Of a stretch of 64,000 nt of DNA, positions 1-8,353 are shown piece after piece. The DNA lies in assembly GCF_008868005.1 (NCBI RefSeq), contig NZ_WAAO01000002.1, positions 1,219,081 to 1,283,080 on the forward strand, written 5' to 3'. The translations under genes and the position numbers were made by a program. Under the pieces are notes generated by a model. It was not told the DNA's origin. It saw only the letters and a list, made by a program, of their open reading frames with translations, and made no database searches. How positions within the stretch are numbered: position 1 is the stretch's first letter; each line of letters opens with the position of its first letter. Source of the stretch: Microbacterium algeriense (lineage in GTDB: Bacteria > Actinomycetota > Actinomycetes > Actinomycetales > Microbacteriaceae).

Positions 1-257
1 TTCGTGCCGGGCGAGAGCAGAAGGCCGGACGCCCGGTCGTAGAACACGGGCTCGGTCGGCTCCGCGTCCAGCGACAGCTCCTCGATCACGGTGTGACGGG
101 TGTCGATGCCGGAGACGTTGAACGAGGTCGCCACGATGCGCTGCGCCAGGCGTCCGAGGTCGGGCTGAGCGGCGAAGACGTCGCGCACCTGCTCCTGCAC
201 GAGGACGGTCTCGGGGACGATCGTCTGCAGCGATCGAAGCACAGGCGGTCGGCTCAT
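1..257 (-). CDS. Type III polyketide synthase (chalcone/stilbene synthase family), N-terminal part
   Basis: The reading frame begins with ATG at 257 on the minus strand and runs off the left edge, so only about 85 N-terminal residues are visible. They read LRSLQTIVPETVLVQEQV, then a segment RIVATSFNVSGIDTRHTVIE, which is typical of the N-terminal thiolase-fold part of bacterial type III PKS/RppA-like enzymes. These condense malonyl-CoA units on a single Cys-His-Asn active site, which would lie outside the window. Upstream is a CYTH-domain gene on the same strand. The family call rests on N-terminal similarity only; a related 3-oxoacyl-ACP synthase III-like enzyme is the alternative. Confidence 0.7.
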   Translation of the reverse strand, partial: MSRPPVLRSLQTIVPETVLVQEQVRDVFAAQPDLGRLAQRIVATSFNVSGIDTRHTVIEELSLDAEPTEPVFYDRASGLLLSPGT

Positions 258-320
258 GGTGTCACTCAAGCACGCGACGCCGACCGGGGGGAAAGGGGTT
301 GCGCCGGAACCGCCCGCGGC

Positions 321-935
321 CTAGAAGCCGAGCGCGCGGGCGAGCTTGGAGTCGGACCCCGCCGGTCGTCCGCCTGCGGCGAGGACGGCCCGCTCCACGG
401 CCTCGAAGAACGCTGCCCGTGCCGCGTCCTCGCGCGGGGCCGCAGGACCGAGCTCCACCTCCCACTCCCGCCACTCGCGCTGCACGTCGTGGCGGAGGTC
501 CGTGGCCCGCACCCGGTCGTCGACGAACTCCGCCACGACGTCCGACCCGCTCAGGAGCAGGTAGGCGGTGCGGTCGTTCCGGATCCGGGCGAGCGGAGTG
601 AGCACGCCGGTGGACCATTCGGAGACGGCGGCCACGACGGACACCGGGATCTCCTCGCCCTCCCCGAGCGGCCAGCCGAGTTCGAGCCGGCCGTCTCCCT
701 GTCGCGGCCCCTTCACGTGCCAGCCCTCGTCGGGTCCGCCGGAGCGCCGACGCAGGGCCACGCCCGCGCGGGCGAGCTCGCCGTCCGCGGTGTCGAAGTA
801 CCGCGCGTCCAGGATGCGCACCTCACCGGCGGTGACCGTGTCGACGCCGGGGATCCCGGCCCAGTCCGGCAGCGGGGTGCTGTCGTCGACGTCGAACTTC
901 CGCTCGACCTCGACGGAGCGGGACGGCTCAGTCAT
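321..935 (-). CDS. CYTH-domain protein (triphosphate tunnel metalloenzyme)
   Basis: 204 residues from ATG at 935. The diagnostic EVERKF motif occurs near residue 10 and is followed by alternating charged beta strands (RILDARYFDTADGELARAG, VALRRRSGG, GWHVKGP) as expected for the beta-barrel tunnel of the CYTH superfamily, which binds triphosphate through Arg, Lys and Glu side chains facing inward. Such proteins hydrolyse inorganic triphosphate or make cAMP or thiamine triphosphate; the substrate cannot be told from sequence. The frame is open 90 bp further upstream, but the chosen start places EVERKF correctly and overlaps the upstream small gene by 8 bp, which suggests an operon. Confidence 0.85.
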   Translation of the reverse strand: MTEPSRSVEVERKFDVDDSTPLPDWAGIPGVDTVTAGEVRILDARYFDTADGELARAGVALRRRSGGPDEGWHVKGPRQGDGRLELGWPLGEGEEIPVSVVAAVSEWSTGVLTPLARIRNDRTAYLLLSGSDVVAEFVDDRVRATDLRHDVQREWREWEVELGPAAPREDAARAAFFEAVERAVLAAGGRPAGSDSKLARALGF

Positions 936-1140
936 CCTCGAGCGTGAGGTCCTCGAGGTTCTCCTCGAACCAGTAGTCGACCTCCGTCGGTCCGTCGCCC
1001 TCGCCGGTGTTCTGCGGCTCGCCACGGCGGTTGTAGACCACCTGCGTCTCGCTGTAGGGGACGATCAGCTTGTCGTCCGCGTCCTCGAGGGGGATGATCT
1101 GCCCGTCCAGCGGGCCGCCGTGAAGTCGTGCGAGTGCCAT
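928..1140 (-). CDS. Small acidic conserved hypothetical protein
   Basis: 70 residues from ATG at 1140. The N-terminus MALARLHGGPLDGQIIPLED resembles a short beta-rich fold that recurs in small actinobacterial proteins next to metabolic genes, and the tail EENLEDLTLEDD is strongly acidic. No catalytic motif is visible. It ends 8 bp inside the CYTH gene, so the two are probably co-transcribed. I do not recognise a function. The overlap with a good start for the next gene, and the compact composition, support it as a real gene. Confidence 0.7.
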   Translation of the reverse strand: MALARLHGGPLDGQIIPLEDADDKLIVPYSETQVVYNRRGEPQNTGEGDGPTEVDYWFEENLEDLTLEDD

Positions 1141-1190
1141 GTGCTTCAGGGTAGACCCGTCTTCGCGGTATCGGCGTCAGACAGGCGGAT

Positions 1191-1661
1191 TCATCCGAGG
1201 ACGATGCCGAGGACCGCCCCCGCGATCATCCACGGGCCGAAGGCGATCCGCGTCGAGCGGTCCGCCTTCCGCAGCGCGAGCAGCACGAGCGCGTGGAGGG
1301 CACCGAGCACGAAGGCCGAGGCCGCGCCGACGAGCAGCGCCTGCCAGCCGTGCCAGCCCAGCACGAGCCCGATGACCGCGGCCAGCTTCACGTCTCCCCC
1401 ACCCATCCCCGCAGGGCTGATCGCGCGGAGGCCGGCGTAGAGGCCGCCGAGGATGACCATGCCGAGCAGAGCCCGGACGAGCGACGCGCTGCGGCCGGCG
1501 ACGAGGGCATCGACCGTTGCGAGCGCGAGCAGACCGGCGAGCGTCGGCAGCACGATCCGGTTGGGGAGGCGGTGGGTGCGGACGTCGATCACGGTCAGCC
1601 AGGCTCCGACGCCGAGGAGCGCGGTGTGCACGAGCGCGAGGAGCGCGAGCCGGAGGTCCAT
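1191..1661 (-). CDS. A24 prepilin peptidase, short TadV/CpaA type
   Basis: 156 residues and almost entirely hydrophobic, with about five membrane segments. The two catalytic aspartates of type IV prepilin peptidases are visible: VIDVRTHRLPNR near residue 25 and GMGGGDVKLA near residue 88 (the GxGDxK signature). The N-terminal cytoplasmic methyltransferase domain of full-length PilD is absent, as is usual for the Tad-type enzymes that process Flp or competence pseudopilins at the inner face of the membrane. No pilin genes are nearby, so its substrate is encoded elsewhere. The ATG is at 1661. Confidence 0.88.
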   Translation of the reverse strand: MDLRLALLALVHTALLGVGAWLTVIDVRTHRLPNRIVLPTLAGLLALATVDALVAGRSASLVRALLGMVILGGLYAGLRAISPAGMGGGDVKLAAVIGLVLGWHGWQALLVGAASAFVLGALHALVLLALRKADRSTRIAFGPWMIAGAVLGIVLG

Positions 1662-1763
1662 CCCCGCAGGGTAGGAGATCGGCGACGCTCGCGGAGACGC
1701 CCTGTGGACAACGGAGCCGATGTCCGCTGTACGAACTATCGTCGGCTCTACGGGTTGTTATAT

Positions 1764-1779
1764 TAGAATATATATTCGA
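1764..1779. promoter_or_regulatory. Probable LexA (SOS) box before imuA
   Basis: TAGAATATATATTCGA contains a perfect 12-bp palindrome (1766-1777) and matches 9 of 12 fixed positions of the mycobacterial LexA operator TCGAAC-N4-GTTCGA. It lies 14 bp upstream of the imuA start, where a repressor would block the promoter. The imu-dnaE2 operon is a known SOS target in many bacteria, so position and target agree. The short AT-rich patch stands out in otherwise very GC-rich DNA. Confidence 0.65.
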
Positions 1780-1792
1780 GAAAGGATGTCCG

Positions 1793-2563
1793 GTGATCGG
1801 TCTCGATGCGGTGGCCTCGCTCGCCCCGGCGAGCGACTCCCGCGCGGGAGAAGTGCTGCGACTGCGGCGCGAGATCAGCAGGATGCAGCGACGGCGCAGC
1901 GAACACGCGCTGATCCCCCTCGACCCCGCCTTCGCCTCGCTCCTCCCGGAAGAGGGGCTGCAGACCGGCACCTCGTACACCGTCTCGCCCTCGCCGAGCC
2001 TCGTGCTCGCCCTCCTCAGCACCGCCTCCAGGAAAGGGCACTGGTGCGCGGTGGTCGGCATGCCCACCCTCGGCGTCGAAGCCGCCGCCGCCTTCGGCAT
2101 CGACCTCGCCCGGCTGATCCTGGTCCCCGATCCGGGAGAGCGCTGGCTCGCCGCGACCTCCGCCCTCGCCGAGGTCGTCCCCCTGATCGTCGTGGCGCCG
2201 GGCACCAGGGCCCGCGATGCCGACGTCTCCCGCCTGAGCGCACGCCTGCGCGATCGCGGATGCACCCTCCTGGTCGCCGAGACCCCCGGCGCAGCGCGCT
2301 GGCCGCAGAGCGAGGGGACGATCCGGCTGCACGATCCGCACTGGCACGGACTCGGCGCAGGCTGGGGGCTGCTCTCGGACTGCACGGTGACGATCACCGC
2401 GCAGACCAGGCACAGCCCTCGCCCGTCGAGCGTGCGGGTGCAGCTGCCGGGAGGTCACGGCGCCGTCGAGGCCGTCGCGACCGAGCTCACCGCCCTGCCA
2501 CCCCTCGCCGCCGTCCCCGATGCCGCTCCCCCGGAGCTCCTGCGATGGGCGGAAGCCGGATGA
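1793..2563 (+). CDS. imuA: ImuA-like SOS mutagenesis protein
   Basis: 256 residues starting at GTG 1793 with an AAAGGA ribosome-binding site 6 bp upstream. The protein has a RecA-like architecture without a clear Walker A: LRLRREISRMQRR near the N-terminus, a strand-turn region ending GMPTLGVEAAAAFGIDLAR, and a later LIVVAPGTRARDADVSRL segment, as in ImuA/SulA-like partners of ImuB. ImuA helps ImuB and DnaE2 in lesion bypass after DNA damage. Its stop overlaps the imuB start (ATGA at 2560-2563), which indicates translational coupling. The name rests mainly on operon position and general layout, because this family is very divergent. Confidence 0.82.
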   Translation: MIGLDAVASLAPASDSRAGEVLRLRREISRMQRRRSEHALIPLDPAFASLLPEEGLQTGTSYTVSPSPSLVLALLSTASRKGHWCAVVGMPTLGVEAAAAFGIDLARLILVPDPGERWLAATSALAEVVPLIVVAPGTRARDADVSRLSARLRDRGCTLLVAETPGAARWPQSEGTIRLHDPHWHGLGAGWGLLSDCTVTITAQTRHSPRPSSVRVQLPGGHGAVEAVATELTALPPLAAVPDAAPPELLRWAEAG

Positions 2564-4095
2564 ACAGCCCGCTCCGCGTCCTCGTGCTGTGGTTCCCGGA
2601 CTGGCCCCTGCGCGCCGCTCTGGGCGCACCGCCGCATCCGCCCACCGCCCTGATCCAGGCGAACACGGTCGTCGCCTGCACCGCCTCCGCCCGAGAGCAC
2701 GGCGTGCGCACCGGTCAGCGCCGACGGATCGCACAGGGGCATCTCGCCTCCCTCCGCGTGCTCCCGCACGACGCCGACCGCGACGAACGCGCCTTCCTGC
2801 CCGTGCTCAACCTCATCGAGCAGCATGCCCCGGGCGTCACCCTGCTGCGACCAGGGCTGGCGGTGCTCCGCGCCCGGGGCATCGCCCGCTATCACGGCGG
2901 CGAGGCGGAGGCCGCGGAGGCCCTCGCCGACATCCTCGCGACCGCGGGCTTCCCCGAGGTGCGCATCGGCGTGGCCGACGGCCCGTTCACCGCCGAGATC
3001 GCCGCACGCGGTCTCGCCCCCTGCACCGTCGTGCCGCCCGGCGGTGCGCGGGAGTTCCTGAGCCCGTACCCCGTGCAGGTGCTCCGCGACGAGCAGATCA
3101 CCGGCCTCCTCGTCCGGCTCGGCGTCCGCACGCTCGGCGAATTCGCCGCGCTCACCCCGCTCGACGTGCGCGACCGCTTCGGCGAGCACGGCGCCCGGTT
3201 GCATGCGCTCGCCGGCGGCGCCGACTCCCGCCCGCTCACGCCACGCCCACCCGACCCCGAGCTGGCGCGGAGCATCGAGTTCGAGTCGCCGCTGGGCGGG
3301 ACCGATCAGGTGGCCTTCGCCGTGCGGCAGACCGCGGATGCCGTGATGCTCGCTCTGGGAGACGCCTCGCTCGTCTGCACGGAGGTGCGGATCGACCTGA
3401 CCGACGACGACGGGGGCGTCTTCTCGCGCTCGTGGCTGCATCCGACCTGCTTCGACGCCTCCGACCTGGTCGACCGGGTGCGCTGGCAGCTGGAGGCCCT
3501 GGCCGCGGAGTCCGCGAAGGAGCCGGTCGATGAGGCACGGGCGTTCGGCGGCATCGTGGCGGTGCGCATCCTCCCCGCCGCGGTGGACGATGCCGCCCAC
3601 CACCAGCCGGGACTCTTCGGCTCCGGCACGGACGAGCGCCTGCACCATGCGGTCTCGCGCGTGCAGACCATGCTCGGCCATCAGGGGGTGGTCACGGCCG
3701 CCGTCTCCGGAGGGCGGTGGCTCGCCGACCGGCAGGTGCTCACCCCGTGGGGAGAGCGCACCGTTCCCCCGCGCGACCCGGCTTCTCCGTGGCCGGGCAG
3801 CCTGCCGGATCCGCTCCCCGCGGAGGTGTTCCTCCCCCCGCGCCCCATCGGAGTGCTCGGTGCGGACGAGGACGCGATCAGCATCGACGAGCGCGGGACC
3901 CTCTCGCAGCCGCCCGCCCAGATCGACGGAGCCGCCGTGCAGGCGTGGGCCGGCCCCTGGCCCGTCCACGAGCGCCGCTGGACGACGGGCGGCGGCAAAC
4001 GAGGGCATCGGCTCCAGATCGTCGACGACCGGGATCGCGCCTGGCTGGTCTTCCACACCGGCGAGCGCTGGTGGGCCGAGGGGCGGTATCGCTGA
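2560..4095 (+). CDS. imuB: ImuB, catalytically inactive Y-family polymerase
   Basis: 511 residues. The N-terminus reads LRVLVLWFPDWPLRAA where active Y-family polymerases have the metal-binding DxD/AF(Y)A motif, so the first acidic residue is missing. The second acidic motif (SxDE) is also absent. This is the usual ImuB condition: an adaptor without polymerase activity. A clamp-binding peptide QPGLF lies in HHQPGLFGSG at about residues 349-353, so it should tether the mutasome to the beta clamp. The start overlaps imuA and the stop overlaps dnaE2 by one base. Expression is expected to be SOS-controlled from the box near 1770. Confidence 0.92.
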   Translation: MNSPLRVLVLWFPDWPLRAALGAPPHPPTALIQANTVVACTASAREHGVRTGQRRRIAQGHLASLRVLPHDADRDERAFLPVLNLIEQHAPGVTLLRPGLAVLRARGIARYHGGEAEAAEALADILATAGFPEVRIGVADGPFTAEIAARGLAPCTVVPPGGAREFLSPYPVQVLRDEQITGLLVRLGVRTLGEFAALTPLDVRDRFGEHGARLHALAGGADSRPLTPRPPDPELARSIEFESPLGGTDQVAFAVRQTADAVMLALGDASLVCTEVRIDLTDDDGGVFSRSWLHPTCFDASDLVDRVRWQLEALAAESAKEPVDEARAFGGIVAVRILPAAVDDAAHHQPGLFGSGTDERLHHAVSRVQTMLGHQGVVTAAVSGGRWLADRQVLTPWGERTVPPRDPASPWPGSLPDPLPAEVFLPPRPIGVLGADEDAISIDERGTLSQPPAQIDGAAVQAWAGPWPVHERRWTTGGGKRGHRLQIVDDRDRAWLVFHTGERWWAEGRYR

Positions 4096-7000
4096 TGGGC
4101 TGGCACAACCCGCCGCTGTCCTGGAACCAGCTGGAGCGCACGCTCAGCGGCGAGGAGGCCTCGCCGACGGCAGAGCCGCGCGGTCAGCGCACCGATCCGG
4201 GACCCGTGAGCCGCCGCCGCAAGCGCACCCCTCCCGCCGTGGTCCGACCGGAGGACGCGGTGCCCTATGCCGAGCTGCACGCCCACTCCTCGTACTCGTT
4301 CCTGGACGGAGCCTCCTCCCCCGAGGAGCTCATCGCGGAGGCCGAGCGCCTCGGTCTGAGCGCTCTCGCCCTGACCGACCACGACGGCTTCTACGGGGCC
4401 GCGCGCTTCGCCGAGGTCGCCGAGCTCATGGAGGTCCGACTGCAGACGGTGTTCGGGGCGGAGCTGTCTCTCGACCTCCCCGCACCGCAGCGCGGCATGC
4501 CGGACCCGGCGGGCGAGCACCTGCTCGTCCTCGCACGCGGCATGGAGGGATACCACCGTCTCTCCGGGGCGATCACGGCGGCGCAGCTGCGCGGAGGAGA
4601 GAAGGGCCGCCCGGTGTATGACCTGGAAGACCTCGCCGCCCGCGCCGAGGGGCACTGGACGATCCTGACCGGGTGCCGCAAGGGCGCCGTCCGGCGGGGG
4701 CTGGAGATCGGCGACGCCGCCACTCCGCTGCAGCACCTCGTCGACCTGTTCGGCCACGACAACGTGGCCGTCGAGCTCGTCGACCACGGGGATCCGCAGG
4801 ACACCCGCCGCAACGACGCCCTGGCCGAACGCGCCAGGCGGATGCGGCTGCCGGTGGTCGCGACCAACAACGTCCACTACGCCACACCAGCCCAGGCGCC
4901 GCTCGCGGAGGCCGTGGCCGCCGTCCGCGCCGTGCGCAGCATGGACGAGCTCGACGGCTGGCTGCCCGCCAACGGCGGAGCGCACCTGCGCAGCGGAGCG
5001 GAGATGTCGGCGCGCTTCCAGCGCTACCCGGGGGCGATCTCGTACGGACTCGAACTCGCGGCGGCGTCCGCGTTCCCGCTGCGGCTCGCTCGTCCTGCGC
5101 TGCCGCAGCAGAAGGTGCCCGACGGGCACACGCCGATGAGCTGGTTGCGGCACCTGGTCTGGGAGGCGGTGCCGTCGAAGTACCCACGACTGGATGACGA
5201 GGGTCGCCACCGGATCGCACGGGAGCTGGACGTGATCGAGGAGAAGGACTTCCCCGGGTACTTCCTGATCGTGCACGGCATCGTCGCCGAGGCGCGCCGT
5301 CGGGGCATCCTCTGCCAGGGACGGGGCTCGGCTGCGGCGAGCGCGGTCTGCTACCTCCTGGGGATCACCGCGGTCGACCCGATCCTCTACCGTCTCCCCT
5401 TCGAGCGGTTCCTCGCCACGACCCGGCAGGAGGAGCCGGACATCGACGTGGACTTCGACTCCGACCGGCGGGAGGAGATCATCCAGTGGGTCTATCGGGA
5501 GTACGGCAGGGAGCGGGCGGCCCAGGTCGCCAACGTCATCCAGTACCGTCCGAAGAACGCGGTGCGGGACATGGCCAGGGCGCTCGGCCACTCCCCCGGT
5601 CAGCAGGATGCCTGGTCGCGTCAGGTCGACGGCTGGAGCACGGGCCTGGAGCCAGTCGAAGGACATGACATCCCCGAGAACGTGCTCTCATACGCCGGCG
5701 AGCTGCTGAAGGCGCCGCGTCATCTCGGGATCCACTCCGGCGGGATGGTCCTCACCGCCCGTCCGGTGGGCGAGGTCGTCCCGGTGGAGCATGCCCGCAT
5801 GGAGGATCGAACCGTCATCCAGTGGGACAAGGACGACTCCGCGTTCATGGGCCTGGTGAAGTTCGACCTGCTGGGACTCGGGATGCTCGCGGCTCTCCAG
5901 CACTGCTTCGACCTCATCCGGGAGAACACGGGCGAACTGTGGCGGCTCGAGACGATCCCCAAGGAGGAGGCGGCCGTCTACGACATGCTCTGCCGTGCGG
6001 ACTCCATCGGGGTGTTCCAGGTGGAGTCCCGGGCCCAGATCGGCCTGCTCCCCCGGCTGCAGCCGCGCAGCTTCTACGACCTCGCCATCCAGATCGCTCT
6101 CATCCGCCCAGGTCCCATCCAGGGTGGAGCGGTGCACCCGTTCGTGCGGCGCAAGATGGCGAAGGACCGCGTCGACGAGGAGAACCGGGAGCGTGCGAAG
6201 CGGGGCGAGGAGCCGGTGGAGTTCCCCATCCCCTACCCGCACAGCGACCTGGAGCCCATCCTGAAGCGCACCCTGGGCATCCCGATCTTCCAGGAGCAGC
6301 TCATCCAGATGGCCACCGCCATCGGCGACTGCACGGCGGACGAGGCCGACCTGCTGCGACGGGCCATGGGGTCGAAGCGGGGCCTGGAGAAGATCGAGAA
6401 GGTCAAGGACAAGCTGTACGCGGGGATGGCCAGGCGCGGGCTCGATGCCGAGGCGTCTGATCGCATCTACGCGCAGATCCAGGCGTTCTCCAACTTCGGC
6501 TTCGCGGAGTCGCACTCGCTGTCGTTCGCCCTGCTCGTCTATGCCAGCTCCTGGCTGAAGCTGCACTACCCCGCGGCGTTCCTCGCCGGTCTGCTGCGCT
6601 CGCAGCCGATGGGCTTCTACTCGGCGGCGACCCTCACCGCGGATGCGCGACGGCACGGCGTGGACGTCCGCCGCCCCGACCTGCACCTCTCCGGGGCGAC
6701 CGAGACCCTGGAGCCGCTCGACGAGACCACGGCGGCGGGGCCGACGGGGCGGGACTCGTGCCTCGCCGTCCCTCAGCCGCCCCCGCTGCGCTTCGACAGG
6801 GAGGCGCCGGATGAGTCGGCCGCCCATCGCAGGGACGGCGGGTTCGCGGTGCGCCTCGGACTCAGCGGCATCCGCGGGATCGGGGTGCCGCTGGCGGAGC
6901 GGATCGTCGCAGAGCGAGAGGCGAACGGCCGGTATCGAGACCTGCACGACCTGGTGCGGCGGACGGATGCCACCGCCGCGCAGGTCGAGGCGCTCGCCAC

Positions 7001-7547
7001 CGCCGGCGCTTTCGCCTGTCTGGGCTTGGAGCGGCGCGAGGCCATCTGGCTCGCCGGGGCCGCCGCCGAGGACCGCTCCCGTTTCCTCCCGGGGACGACC
7101 GTCGCGGTGCAGCCGCCGCTGTTCGCGGATCAGACCAGTTACGAGCGGCTCTCCGCCGACCTCTGGGCAACGGGTGTGTCGACCGATGATCATCCGATGG
7201 CGCATTTCCGGGAGGCCCTGCGGGCCCGCGGCGTGCTGACCGCGACCGATCTGCAGGAGCACGAGGTCGGTCGTCGTATCGAGGTCGCCGGGCTCGTCAC
7301 GCATCGTCAGCGGCCCGCGACCGCCGCCGGGGTCACGTTCGTGAACCTCGAGGACGAGAGCGGCCTGGTGAACGTGGTGTGCTCGACGGGGGTCTGGAAC
7401 CGTTACCGGCGGGTGGCCCGTGAGTCGCCGGCGCTCATAATCCGCGGCATCCTGGAGAGGTCGGCGGAGGGTGTGGTGAATGTGCTCGCCGACGGCTTCG
7501 AGGATCTGCGCACGGGGCTCGCGCACCGCTCCAGGGATTTCCGCTGA
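4095..7547 (+). CDS. dnaE2: Error-prone DNA polymerase III alpha subunit DnaE2
   Basis: 1150 residues, a full-length C-family polymerase. An N-terminal PHP domain begins AELHAHSSYSFLDG (His62, His64). The palm carries PDIDVDFDSDRREE with the catalytic aspartates, followed by GSAAASAVCYLLG and the finger region. A helix-hairpin-helix segment (SGIRGIGVPLAERI) and an OB fold (GLVTHRQRPATAAGVTFVNL) complete the usual order. QPPLF near residue 1010 may be a clamp-binding peptide. The ATG overlaps the imuB stop. With ImuA and ImuB it performs mutagenic translesion synthesis and is the effector of damage-induced mutagenesis. Confidence 0.95.
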   Translation: MGWHNPPLSWNQLERTLSGEEASPTAEPRGQRTDPGPVSRRRKRTPPAVVRPEDAVPYAELHAHSSYSFLDGASSPEELIAEAERLGLSALALTDHDGFYGAARFAEVAELMEVRLQTVFGAELSLDLPAPQRGMPDPAGEHLLVLARGMEGYHRLSGAITAAQLRGGEKGRPVYDLEDLAARAEGHWTILTGCRKGAVRRGLEIGDAATPLQHLVDLFGHDNVAVELVDHGDPQDTRRNDALAERARRMRLPVVATNNVHYATPAQAPLAEAVAAVRAVRSMDELDGWLPANGGAHLRSGAEMSARFQRYPGAISYGLELAAASAFPLRLARPALPQQKVPDGHTPMSWLRHLVWEAVPSKYPRLDDEGRHRIARELDVIEEKDFPGYFLIVHGIVAEARRRGILCQGRGSAAASAVCYLLGITAVDPILYRLPFERFLATTRQEEPDIDVDFDSDRREEIIQWVYREYGRERAAQVANVIQYRPKNAVRDMARALGHSPGQQDAWSRQVDGWSTGLEPVEGHDIPENVLSYAGELLKAPRHLGIHSGGMVLTARPVGEVVPVEHARMEDRTVIQWDKDDSAFMGLVKFDLLGLGMLAALQHCFDLIRENTGELWRLETIPKEEAAVYDMLCRADSIGVFQVESRAQIGLLPRLQPRSFYDLAIQIALIRPGPIQGGAVHPFVRRKMAKDRVDEENRERAKRGEEPVEFPIPYPHSDLEPILKRTLGIPIFQEQLIQMATAIGDCTADEADLLRRAMGSKRGLEKIEKVKDKLYAGMARRGLDAEASDRIYAQIQAFSNFGFAESHSLSFALLVYASSWLKLHYPAAFLAGLLRSQPMGFYSAATLTADARRHGVDVRRPDLHLSGATETLEPLDETTAAGPTGRDSCLAVPQPPPLRFDREAPDESAAHRRDGGFAVRLGLSGIRGIGVPLAERIVAEREANGRYRDLHDLVRRTDATAAQVEALATAGAFACLGLERREAIWLAGAAAEDRSRFLPGTTVAVQPPLFADQTSYERLSADLWATGVSTDDHPMAHFREALRARGVLTATDLQEHEVGRRIEVAGLVTHRQRPATAAGVTFVNLEDESGLVNVVCSTGVWNRYRRVARESPALIIRGILERSAEGVVNVLADGFEDLRTGLAHRSRDFR

Positions 7548-7560
7548 CGCAGGCGCGTCC

Positions 7561-7944
7561 TCACCAGAAGCGCTCGGGCTCCTCCGCCGGCGGCCGGTCG
7601 GCGCCTCCCCACCTGTCGGCTTCGGCCTTCGCCGCATCCGCTGCGGCATCCGCTCCGCGCAGGGCGATCTTCGCACCGGTCGCGCCGGGACCGATCGGGT
7701 CGACCAGCAGGGTCGTGCGGGCGCCGGTCCCGCCGATCGTCACGGTGCACTCGATCACCCGCCCGATCCAGCGGGAGATGTCGCCGCTCGGCTCCTCGGG
7801 GCGGCGATAGCGGATCCCCGTGTCGAGGTCGACGACCGAGAGCAGCACGGGCTCCTCGCCGAGCGGATCGACCTGCTCGGTCACCTCGACCCGGTGGCCG
7901 TGGGCGATGGCGACGTGAGCGGCGATCACGAGGAGTCTGTCCAT
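7561..7944 (-). CDS. Conserved hypothetical protein, 127 residues
   Basis: The start is ATG at 7944, and the gene converges on dnaE2 with only 13 bp between stops. The protein is predicted to be soluble and beta-rich in its first half (LLVIAAHVAIAHGHRVEVTE; VLLSVVDLDTGIRYR; IGRVIECTVTIGGTGARTTL). Its C-terminal quarter is Ala/Asp/Glu-rich and probably disordered, ending EEPERFW. I see no enzyme motif and do not recognise the family. Codon bias is that of the chromosome, which supports it as a real, vertically inherited gene. Confidence 0.7.
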   Translation of the reverse strand: MDRLLVIAAHVAIAHGHRVEVTEQVDPLGEEPVLLSVVDLDTGIRYRRPEEPSGDISRWIGRVIECTVTIGGTGARTTLLVDPIGPGATGAKIALRGADAAADAAKAEADRWGGADRPPAEEPERFW

Positions 7945-8039
7945 GGATCCACCCTAGGCACGCCCGCCGGGAGATGACAGGGAGAGGCGGGAAGCACAGG
8001 TTCGAAAATTTCTTTGTCCCCCAAATGGCGGACAAGCCG

Positions 8040-8200
8040 ATTAAGGGGTACCCTGCACTCATAGCGGGGGCTATACGGCTGGATCTGGGGAGACCAGCCG
8101 ATGAGAGCAGCGAGATCTTCGCCGCCTCCCCAACCGTCCGGGAAGGACGGTGAGCCCTCTCGGCAGCACCGTCTGGGGCGAGTGGTCGAGAGGGCATACC
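8040..8200 (+). ncRNA. Candidate structured RNA or 5' leader in a 409-bp gap
   Basis: The gap 7945-8353 has no convincing gene. Within it three stems can be drawn: 8077-8082 with 8094-8099, 8134-8139 with 8145-8150, and a nine-pair stem 8154-8162 with 8187-8195. They lie downstream of an AT-richer stretch (8001-8020) with a TTGTCC/GGACAA inverted repeat (8014-8019, 8030-8035). The arrangement suggests a transcribed, folded RNA of 150-200 nt, either free or as the leader of the DUF72 gene at 8354. It does not match the consensus I remember for tmRNA, RNase P, SRP RNA or common riboswitches. Strand and ends are guesses. Confidence 0.35.
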
Positions 8201-8353
8201 CTCCCGCGCAAGGCCGTCTTCCGCGCCGCTAGCGGGCGCCTCCGGAACCGTCAACCCCGGCCCCTCCTCTCCGCAATGCTCCTATCGTCGGCGACACGGC
8301 GGCACCGGACAGGAGATCCCTCGGTCACGCCGCGCCGCGACCAGGAGGACGAC

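Noticed and set aside
1177..2397. 406-codon minus-strand frame over the prepilin peptidase and imuA
   Set aside because: It is antisense to imuA and Arg/Ser-rich, a typical shadow of GC-rich coding DNA.
8040..8200. tmRNA, RNase P, SRP RNA, TPP, FMN, cobalamin or c-di-AMP riboswitch
   Set aside because: None of the conserved core motifs that I remember for these families is present.
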